Of a stretch of DNA of 7,035 bases, positions 1-5,967 are shown in pieces; the stretch's first letter is position 1; the number at the start of each line of letters is the position of its first letter. Under the pieces are notes generated by a model. It was not told the DNA's origin. It saw only the letters and a list, made by a program, of their open reading frames with translations, and ran no database searches. Position numbers and translations under genes: made by a program. The DNA lies in assembly GCA_937901285.1 (NCBI GenBank), contig CALCHI010000578.1, positions 1 through 7,035 of the forward strand, given 5' to 3'. This DNA is from UBA8437 sp003445035. GTDB lineage: Bacteria > Planctomycetota > Planctomycetia > Planctomycetales > Planctomycetaceae.

Positions 1-2566
1 TCAGTGCCTTGCTGCGGCGGGTCATGCTGCCGGTGTGCCAGTGTTCCAAGACGCGGCCGGTGTTGAGCACGAAGGGGTATTCGTCGTCGGGCAATTCGTC
101 GGCCGGCTGGAATGAGCAGGGCACGAACCGACCGCGGCCGCTTTCGGTTGGGAAGCCGTCGCCAAAGAGGATCTGGGTCCCGTCGTCATTTTCCGGGTCG
201 GGACACGGCCAGAGTCGCCCGGTGGTTCCGAGGATCTCGTGTGACAGGCCCTGGTAATTCTGGGTCAGCGAGGTGAACTCGTCAAAAACGGCCGCAACGT
301 CAGCGTAGTCGGATTCGAGTCCGACTCGACGAGACACCTCGCAGAGGATCTCCCAGTCCTGTCGGGCGTCGCCGGGCGGATCGAGTACGGGACGTCCCAA
401 CTGCACCCGGCGATCGGTGTTGGTGTAGGTGCCGATCTTCTCGAAGTAGCTGCTGGCCGGCAGGATCACGTCGGCGAATTCGGCGGTCTCGGTCAGAAAG
501 ATGTCCTGGATGGCCAGGAACTCGAGTTCGGAGAGCGCCCGGCGGACCTTGTTGGCGTTGGGGTCGGAGATGAAGGGGTTTTCGCCCATGATGTACATGC
601 CGCGAATCGACCCCTCGAGTGCCCCTTTCATGATCTCCACGACCGTCAGTCCCGGTTCGGGATCCAGGTCGTGGCCCCAGGCCCGGGCGAACTTCTGCCG
701 GTGGGTGTCATCGGAGACCGACTGGTAGTCGGGGAAGACCATCGGGATCAATCCCGCGTCGCTGGCTCCCTGGACGTTGTTTTGTCCGCGAAGTGGATGG
801 AGCCCGGTGCCGGGGCGACCGACGTTGCCGGTGGCCAGGCACAGCGAGATCAGGCAGCGGGCGTTGTCGGTACCGGTGACGTGCTGCGAGATGCCCATGC
901 CCCAGAAGACGATCATCGATCCGCCACCACCGGACGGCGTGGCGCGACCGATCGTGTGGGCGATTGCTTCGATCTGCTCGGCCGACACACCGCAGACGGC
1001 AGCGGATTGATCGGGACTGTAATCGGCGGTGACCAGGGCTTCGAGTTCGTCGAATCCCTCGGTGTGAGTTGCGATGTAGTCGCGGTCGAGCAATCCATCC
1101 CGGCACAGCACGTGCAGCAGGGCGTTGTAGAAGGCGACGTCGGTGCCGGGGCGAATCTGGGCGAAGTGGCGAGCGACATCGGCGATCGCATTTCGCCGGA
1201 CGTCGACGACGATCAGGTCGGTGCCCGCCTTGGCCGCCTGCTTGATGAACGTGGCGGCGACCGGGTGGTTGGCGGTGGTGTTGGATCCGGTGACCAGCGC
1301 GACGTCAGCGCGGGCGACATCGGCAAAGACGTTGGTCACGGCTCCCGATCCGATGGTCTCCATCAACGCCGCCACGCTCGAGGCGTGGCACAGCCGTGTG
1401 CAGTGATCGACGTTGTTGGTGCCCAGCCCGGCACGGATGAACTTCTGGAACAGGTAGGCTTCTTCATTGGATCCCTTGGCCGAGCCGAAGCCGGCCAGGG
1501 AATTGCTGCCGTGGGTGTCACGGATAGAGGTCAATCTGTCTCCGACCAGTTCGAGTGCCTCGTCCCAGGTCGCTTCGCGAAAGGCGGGCAGAACGGTGTC
1601 GAGATCGACCAGGCCACCGGGCTTGCGGCCTTTGCCCGGCAGCGATGTGGCGACCTCCGGCGAGAGCGGTCCCTTGGGATAGGCCGATTCGCGACGGATC
1701 AGCGGTGTTTTCAACCGGTGCGGGTGCAGCGTGTAGTCCCAGCCGTAGCGGCCCTTGACGCACAGCCGTCCCTGGTTGACCGGGCTCTGGCGTCCCTCGA
1801 GTTCGACGATCGTGTCCTGGTGAGTCCAGGCCGTCACCGCGCAGCCGACACCGCAGTAGGGACAGACGGTTTCGACCCCGGTCATCTGGTCGCGATTGAC
1901 GACCGGCAGCGTCAATGTTTTCCCGACCAGCGCCCCGGTCGGGCAGGCCGCGGCACACTCGCCACACGACACGCAGGTGCTCTGGCCCATCGGCTGGTCG
2001 AAATCGAAGGCGATCCTCGCCGTGGCCCCCTTGCCGGTTCTCCCGATCACCTCGTTGGACTGGATGTCGTCGCAAGCTCGAATGCAGCGATCGCAGAGAA
2101 TGCAGGCCTGGTGGTCGACAGCGATGACCGGTGACGAGTGGTCGAGCGGTCGGTCGGGCGCCGAGGAGGACGGGGGGGACGATTGGTCGGGGTCGAGCAG
2201 GCCGAAGTGTTGTCCGAGTTGTTCGAGACCGCAGTCGCCGGTCCGCTGTTGCTGCTCGCAGGGGGTCGGGTGTTCGGTCAGCAGCAAGCGGGTCAGTTGC
2301 CGCCGGTGCTCGTTGACCGTCTGCGAGTTGGTCTCGACGGTCATTCCTTCCGCACACTCCCGGACGCAACCAGCTGCCAACACCCGTTCGCCGACGTCGA
2401 CCACGCACATGCGGCAGACACCGACCGGTTCCAGGCTCGGTTCGTGACACAGAGCGGGGATCTCGATTCCTGCCGACCGGGCCGCCTCCCAGATCGATGT
2501 TCCGGCTGGGACGCGAACGGACTGTCCGTCGATTGTCAGTTCGACCATGGGGGTGTCGGAGATCAT
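1..2566 (-). CDS. fdhA: Formate dehydrogenase alpha subunit, molybdopterin/Fe-S, Cys type (3' end beyond window)
   Basis: Catalytic subunit of a probable cytoplasmic NAD-linked formate dehydrogenase (FdsA/FdhF type), oxidising formate to CO2 at a bis-MGD Mo or W site. I translated 855 residues without a stop. In order I see an N-terminal 2Fe-2S domain (C40, C51, C54, C67); a NuoG-like His-Cys3 motif (H99, C103, C112, but Q106 in place of a Cys); a Ser/Pro linker (129-146); two 4Fe-4S motifs (C155/158/161/165 and C198/201/204/208); the proximal cluster (C235, C238, C242, C269, with K271); and the active-site motif VDHCTRLCHASSV, where C393 takes the Sec/Cys place and H394 follows. The motif GRVLEHWHTGSMTRR (837-851) opens the C-terminal MGD-binding domain, most of which lies off the left edge. 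I chose the ATG at 2566 because GAGGTG precedes it by 8 bases and it forms an ATGA overlap with the upstream flavin subunit gene. An in-frame ATG at 2548 has no such site. A related oxidoreductase role is possible, but the NDHCxRLCH-type motif favours formate. Confidence 0.93.
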   Translation of the reverse strand, partial: MISDTPMVELTIDGQSVRVPAGTSIWEAARSAGIEIPALCHEPSLEPVGVCRMCVVDVGERVLAAGCVRECAEGMTVETNSQTVNEHRRQLTRLLLTEHPTPCEQQQRTGDCGLEQLGQHFGLLDPDQSSPPSSSAPDRPLDHSSPVIAVDHQACILCDRCIRACDDIQSNEVIGRTGKGATARIAFDFDQPMGQSTCVSCGECAAACPTGALVGKTLTLPVVNRDQMTGVETVCPYCGVGCAVTAWTHQDTIVELEGRQSPVNQGRLCVKGRYGWDYTLHPHRLKTPLIRRESAYPKGPLSPEVATSLPGKGRKPGGLVDLDTVLPAFREATWDEALELVGDRLTSIRDTHGSNSLAGFGSAKGSNEEAYLFQKFIRAGLGTNNVDHCTRLCHASSVAALMETIGSGAVTNVFADVARADVALVTGSNTTANHPVAATFIKQAAKAGTDLIVVDVRRNAIADVARHFAQIRPGTDVAFYNALLHVLCRDGLLDRDYIATHTEGFDELEALVTADYSPDQSAAVCGVSAEQIEAIAHTIGRATPSGGGGSMIVFWGMGISQHVTGTDNARCLISLCLATGNVGRPGTGLHPLRGQNNVQGASDAGLIPMVFPDYQSVSDDTHRQKFARAWGHDLDPEPGLTVVEIMKGALEGSIRGMYIMGENPFISDPNANKVRRALSELEFLAIQDIFLTETAEFADVILPASSYFEKIGTYTNTDRRVQLGRPVLDPPGDARQDWEILCEVSRRVGLESDYADVAAVFDEFTSLTQNYQGLSHEILGTTGRLWPCPDPENDDGTQILFGDGFPTESGRGRFVPCSFQPADELPDDEYPFVLNTGRVLEHWHTGSMTRRSKAL

Positions 2567-4167
2567 GTCCGGGGCACCTCGTCGGGGAAGTGCTCGAGCA
2601 TCGAAAGGACGGGGACCAGGGCGACCTGTCCGAGTCCACAGATCGAGGTCTGTTCGAGTGTGCGGCCGAGTTCGGGGAGTTCTCCGAGCACGTCGGGATC
2701 AGCGGTTCCGTCGGCGACCGATTCGAGCAGGCCGACGGCGTGATGGCTGCCGATCCGGCAGGGAACACACTTGCCGCAGGACTCGTTGCGGAAGAACTGC
2801 ACCAGGTTGGTGGCCAGATCGAACAAGTCTCGCCCCTCGGTGATGACGATGACGGCGCCGGTGCCGAGCATGCTACCGGCAGCAGCGATGGCATCGAAGT
2901 CCAGTGGCGTGTCGAGTCGATCGGCGGGCAGGAATTTCGAGCTGGCCCCACCGGGCAGGAACGCCTTGACGGCCGCTCCGCCGGGAACCCCGCCAGCCCG
3001 CTCGATCAACTCGGACACCGTTGTTCCCACCGGAATCTCGTAGACTCCCGGCTGGTTGATGTCTCCGGAGATCGAAACGAATTTCAGCCCCGAGAAGTTC
3101 TCGGCCCCTTGCCCGGTCCACCAGTCGGCACCGTGGGCGACGATCGGGACGGCCAGGGCGAAGGTCTCGACGTTGTTGATCAGTGTCGGCTTCCCGAACA
3201 ACCCGATCTGGCCGGGGTAGGGCGGCTTGTTACGGGGTTCTCCGCGGCGGTCCTCGAGTGCCTCGAGCAGAGCGGTCTCCTCGCCCAGGATGTAACCGCC
3301 GGGTGAGACAAAGATCTCGATTTCGAACACCCGGCCACTGCCGGCGGCGTCGGGGCCGAGGACGCCTCTCGTGGTGGCGTCCTGGATCGCGGCCTGCAGC
3401 ACCTGCTGCTCGATCGAGTACTCGTGGCGAAGAAAGATGATGCCCCGTTCGGCTCCGATCGTCAGCCCGGCCAGCACCATGCCCTCGATCACCAGGTGGG
3501 GCAGGGTGGCCAGCAGCACGCGGTCCTTGAAGGTCCCCGGTTCGCTCTCGTCGGCGTTGCAGACGACGTACTTGGTGTCGGCCAACTCGTCGGCGACCAG
3601 GCTCCACTTCCGCCCGGTGGGAAACCCGGCCCCGCCCATGCCACGGAGTCCGGTGTCGTTGAGGCTGGTGATGCAGGTTTCGGCCAGAGTCGGCTGATCG
3701 GTGGCGAGTCGTCTGAGTGTTGCGTAATGGTCGTCGACGGTGTCGTAGGGATCGGCTTGCCAGTCGGAATCCGCCTGGGCGGTTCGCCACGGGACGGAGT
3801 CGTCGGCAAGCAGGTTTGTGGCCGAGGTTGCGGGGCCGGCCGGTCGCTCGTCAATGGCCACTGCCGGGGCGTGGTCGCAACGTCCCAGGCACGAGACCTC
3901 GACGATCTCGAGTCCGTTGTCGGTTTCCGCGAGTCGCTGGAGATCCGTCAGCAGGGCGCCGCAACCGTGCATGCGACAGACCACATCCCGGCAGATGGCG
4001 ACCTGGCGTTGACTTGGCGGAGTGCGTCGGAAGTGCGTGTAGAAGCTGACCAGTCCCTCGATGCGATACCGCGGGACGCCTCGCCTTTGGGCAAGGTCTT
4101 CGAGTAGTTGGTCGGAAAGGTGGCCGTGCCGGTGTTGCAGGTCCAGCAGTTCGCGCAGCAACTCCAA
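2563..4167 (-). CDS. NuoE-NuoF fusion: NADH-binding flavin/Fe-S subunit of formate dehydrogenase
   Basis: Diaphorase subunit of 534 residues that should move electrons between the formate dehydrogenase alpha subunit and NAD+. Residues 1-107 are a complete NuoE/FdsG-like unit: a helical start, then a thioredoxin-like 2Fe-2S fold with C59, C64, C93 and C97 (C-x4-C and C-x3-C pairs). Residues about 140-534 are NuoF/FdsB-like: the nucleotide/FMN loop GLRGMGGAGFPTGRKW (173-188), CNADESEPGTFKDR (203-216), GGYILGEETALLEALED (290-306), an SLBB-like region, and the 4Fe-4S ligands C464, C467, C470 and C510. It ends soon after C510, without the extra C-terminal ferredoxin domain of HydB-type bifurcating subunits, so plain NAD coupling is likelier. 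The start is TTG at 4167, preceded by GGGAGAG; I found no ATG, GTG or TTG upstream before an in-frame stop at 4234-4236. The 3' end overlaps the alpha subunit gene by 4 bases, which implies coupled translation. It could be labelled fdsB or nuoF; I leave the symbol blank because it is a fusion. Confidence 0.93.
   Translation of the reverse strand: MELLRELLDLQHRHGHLSDQLLEDLAQRRGVPRYRIEGLVSFYTHFRRTPPSQRQVAICRDVVCRMHGCGALLTDLQRLAETDNGLEIVEVSCLGRCDHAPAVAIDERPAGPATSATNLLADDSVPWRTAQADSDWQADPYDTVDDHYATLRRLATDQPTLAETCITSLNDTGLRGMGGAGFPTGRKWSLVADELADTKYVVCNADESEPGTFKDRVLLATLPHLVIEGMVLAGLTIGAERGIIFLRHEYSIEQQVLQAAIQDATTRGVLGPDAAGSGRVFEIEIFVSPGGYILGEETALLEALEDRRGEPRNKPPYPGQIGLFGKPTLINNVETFALAVPIVAHGADWWTGQGAENFSGLKFVSISGDINQPGVYEIPVGTTVSELIERAGGVPGGAAVKAFLPGGASSKFLPADRLDTPLDFDAIAAAGSMLGTGAVIVITEGRDLFDLATNLVQFFRNESCGKCVPCRIGSHHAVGLLESVADGTADPDVLGELPELGRTLEQTSICGLGQVALVPVLSMLEHFPDEVPRT
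2575..2580 (-). promoter_or_regulatory. Ribosome binding site deciding the fdhA start
   Basis: On the minus strand GAGGTG stands 8 bases before the ATG at 2566. This is the only good Shine-Dalgarno sequence near the two candidate ATGs (2566 and 2548), and it lies within the last codons of the flavin subunit gene. It supports the longer start and translation coupled to termination at the ATGA overlap. Confidence 0.6.
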
Positions 4168-4172
4168 CGTGG

Positions 4173-4179
4173 CTCTCCC
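4173..4179 (-). promoter_or_regulatory. Ribosome binding site supporting the TTG start of the NuoE-NuoF gene
   Basis: The minus-strand sequence GGGAGAG lies 5 bases before the TTG at 4167 (7 bases if only GGGAG is counted). It lies in the 49-base gap after the exported repeat-protein gene. With no alternative start codon between the in-frame stop at 4234-4236 and 4167, it supports initiation at this TTG. Confidence 0.5.
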
Positions 4180-4216
4180 GCGACACCGGGTCGACGGCTT
4201 GGCCGGCCCCCGGGGT

Positions 4217-5380
4217 TCACCGCTTGGCGGCTTTCAATGGACGGGGCTGGCAGTACTTCAGTGCGAGCAGGATGTAGGCGGTCGAGAGGTTGGGATCACC
4301 CTCGTACCATCGCGGGGCGCGGTTGACGAAACTTCCGTTGGGCCGCTGCAGCTTGGAGAGCTGGTCGAACAACTCCGACCGCCAGTCGTGCTTGACCCCC
4401 GCGGAGTCTTCGACGTGGTCGAGATTGATCACGGACAGCGACTTGGCGAAGGTGTGGTAGTAGTAGTAGAGGCCCTGTTGACCGAGTCCGGGGTTGAGTC
4501 GGACGGAGTAGTTCTTCTGGATCCAGCCCAGCGCGGCCTTGATTCTCGGGTCCTCGGGTTTCACGCCGGCGTAGATCATGCTCTTGAGTCCCGCGTAGGT
4601 CATCGATCCGTAGGATCTCAGTCCGCCGTTGGTAGCGAGTCCCGCCTGCGAGGTGCCCCCGGCCGCCGGCGTGTAGTAGAAGCCTCCGTCGCCGATCTTG
4701 CCGGCGAACGGGGTGGTGTTGTTTTCGGACTCGAGGTTCTGGCAGCGGCTGACGAACAGCAGCACGTTCTTCATCGCCGGGTCGTCTTTCTTGACACCGG
4801 CCGAGAGCAGGGCCTCCTGGAAGAACTGCGTGTTGGAGAGATCGGGTCGCTTGTGTTTGCCGTAACCGGCTCCGCCAAATCCCGGGTCGGTGGTCTCGAG
4901 CCCCTCGCCCTTGTCCCACTGAAGATTCTTGAGGAACTTGCGGGCTCCGGCGATGTGAGCGGCGTAGCGCTTGCGAGCGGCGGGCGAGGCGGACGGAGAC
5001 GCGGCGGTCATGGCCAGCATCGCGATACTGGTCTCGTAATTGCGATGCAGCGTCTTGGGATGGTAGATGCCGCCGTTTTTCTGGGCGAGCGATTCGAGGT
5101 AGGCGAGGCTGCGGGCGACAACCGGGTCGTCGGCTTTCAGACCGCTGTCCAGCAACGCGGTGGTGGCCAGGGCGGTGAGACCGGCGGCCTGCGGTGAAGT
5201 CCAACTGCCGTCGTCACCCTGTGCGGACTTGAGGAAGTTGACCGCGCGGGTTCGGACCTTCAGCCACTTGGCCCGATTGGGCCCGACGGTGCTCGTTTTG
5301 TCGGCGGCGAAAGCGGTGCCCATCAACAGCAACGTGGTGACCACGACGCGAGCAGGTCTTGTGCAGCGGAGCCGGGTCAT
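4217..5380 (-). CDS. Exported prenyltransferase/squalene-oxidase repeat protein (alpha/alpha barrel)
   Basis: Protein of 387 residues with a signal peptide: a basic start (R3, R5, R8, R11), a hydrophobic core at 12-24, and likely cleavage after AFA at 25. The mature part looks like the alpha/alpha-toroid fold shared by squalene cyclases and protein prenyltransferase beta subunits, with repeated helical hairpins. A QW-type motif, QGDDGSW, lies at 54-60 and a degenerate copy, QRPNGSF, at 345-351. Other striking segments are GDGGFYYTP (230-238), SYGSMTYAGLKSM (256-268) and YYYYHTF (305-311). I see no DxDD motif of squalene-hopene cyclases and no obvious zinc-ligand set of prenyltransferases, so a cyclase or prenyltransferase reaction should not be assumed. 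An extracytoplasmic binding or scaffold role is possible but is inference. Its ATG at 5380 has only a weak ribosome site (GGGA, 8 bases upstream). The formate dehydrogenase genes start 49 bases downstream, so they may be co-transcribed, although the exported location does not suggest a shared function. Confidence 0.85.
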   Translation of the reverse strand: MTRLRCTRPARVVVTTLLLMGTAFAADKTSTVGPNRAKWLKVRTRAVNFLKSAQGDDGSWTSPQAAGLTALATTALLDSGLKADDPVVARSLAYLESLAQKNGGIYHPKTLHRNYETSIAMLAMTAASPSASPAARKRYAAHIAGARKFLKNLQWDKGEGLETTDPGFGGAGYGKHKRPDLSNTQFFQEALLSAGVKKDDPAMKNVLLFVSRCQNLESENNTTPFAGKIGDGGFYYTPAAGGTSQAGLATNGGLRSYGSMTYAGLKSMIYAGVKPEDPRIKAALGWIQKNYSVRLNPGLGQQGLYYYYHTFAKSLSVINLDHVEDSAGVKHDWRSELFDQLSKLQRPNGSFVNRAPRWYEGDPNLSTAYILLALKYCQPRPLKAAKR

Positions 5381-5448
5381 GTTCGAGTTCCCGCTTCGGG
5401 AGTGTCCTGTTGGAGCCTCCAGGCGACGGCCGCCCGGCCCACCACTTT

Positions 5449-5478
5449 ATGCTAGCACAAACCCGGGACGGGTGTCTG
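5449..5478 (-). promoter_or_regulatory. Weak candidate promoter upstream of the exported repeat-protein gene
   Basis: In the 119-base gap, the minus strand carries CAGACA (5473-5478) and, 18 bases later, TAGCAT (5449-5454). Each matches the sigma-70 consensus at four of six positions. The -10-like element overlaps the 8-base palindrome TGCTAGCA (5450-5457), which might be an operator half. A short hairpin (ACCCG-TCC-CGGGT, 5461-5473) lies in the spacer. The gap is the only place in the window where a new transcript would naturally start. The match is weak in GC-rich DNA and could be chance. Confidence 0.15.
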
Positions 5479-5499
5479 TTCTCGAGGACCGTCTTGAGC

Positions 5500-5895
5500 C
5501 TAGCGACGATCGGCGGTGCGGTTGGGCACCCAGGTGCTGTTGTGGTCCTTGATGTCCCTGAGTTGTTCTGCGGTGGGCGGCTGTTTGCTGTCGAAGGCGG
5601 CCGCCGGGTCATTGCGGCGCTTGAGAACGATCTCCGGTTCGGGTTTCTCGGTCCGTCGACGAAAGATCTTCCACCACGGGCGGCGTTTTTCTCCGGCACT
5701 GGTGGGTTGGGAGCGAGCCAGGAACAACAGCACACAGAACAGGACGACCCCGGCAGCGACTCCGCCGAGGTACGGGCCCGGCCGATCGCTGCCGACGACG
5801 ATCACGAAAACCAGGGCCATGGTGCCGCCAATCACCACCGCGATGGTGGCCAGCGCGCTGACGGCCTCTCGTCCCATTTCGTTGTTTGGCGGCAT
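5500..5895 (-). CDS. Small two-helix membrane protein of unknown function
   Basis: Protein of 131 residues that I do not recognise. Two hydrophobic segments, about 11-35 and 42-60, are joined by a short polar turn containing SDRPGP. After the second helix a strongly basic stretch (about 69-81, containing KRRPWWKIFRRR) suggests by the positive-inside rule that both ends face the cytoplasm. The remaining tail, about 50 residues, is charged and Pro-rich (EKPEPEIVLKRR; later QPPTAEQLRDIKDHNSTW) and is probably flexible. The gene starts with ATG at 5895, 72 bases after the rseP-like stop, and ends in TAG. No strong Shine-Dalgarno is visible for this ATG or for the in-frame ATG at 5877, so the exact start is uncertain. 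It may be co-transcribed with the protease gene. The clear membrane-hairpin pattern and its fit in the gap between same-strand genes support it as a real gene. Confidence 0.75.
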   Translation of the reverse strand: MPPNNEMGREAVSALATIAVVIGGTMALVFVIVVGSDRPGPYLGGVAAGVVLFCVLLFLARSQPTSAGEKRRPWWKIFRRRTEKPEPEIVLKRRNDPAAAFDSKQPPTAEQLRDIKDHNSTWVPNRTADRR

Positions 5896-5967
5896 GACGG
5901 GAATCTTACCCGAAGACGCTGTCGACGACCCGTTTGCCGGTGGGGAGCGGTTCGAGGTCGAGAATGG

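Noticed and set aside
671..2134. A 487-residue open frame on the plus strand, opposite the alpha subunit gene
   Set aside because: It lies wholly antisense to clearly recognisable formate dehydrogenase domains, shows no recognisable motif, and is rich in Gly, Asp, Val, Arg and Ala as expected for a shadow frame in GC-rich DNA.
1518..2951. A 477-residue open frame on the minus strand in a different frame from the formate dehydrogenase genes
   Set aside because: It crosses the junction of two genes whose own frames carry conserved cluster motifs, and its Arg/Pro/Ser-rich product has no family features.
4168..4216. Possible terminator or promoter in the gap between the repeat-protein gene and the NuoE-NuoF gene
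   Set aside because: The gap holds GC-rich short palindromes such as GGCCGGCC, but no stem followed by T residues and no -10-like sequence; only the ribosome site is supported.
4061..5197. A 378-residue open frame on the plus strand, opposite the exported repeat-protein gene
   Set aside because: It spans the intergenic gap and two minus-strand genes, has a low-complexity Gly/Val/Arg-rich composition and no signal or domain; it is a shadow of codon bias.
5461..5473. Hairpin ACCCG-TCC-CGGGT followed on the minus strand by TTG, as a terminator for the small membrane-protein gene
   Set aside because: The stem is only five base pairs and there is no real T tract after it, so it does not qualify as an intrinsic terminator.
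5896..5967. Possible promoter before the small membrane-protein gene (TAAGAT on the minus strand)
   Set aside because: No acceptable -35 partner is visible at a suitable distance, and the gap is short enough for co-transcription with the protease gene.
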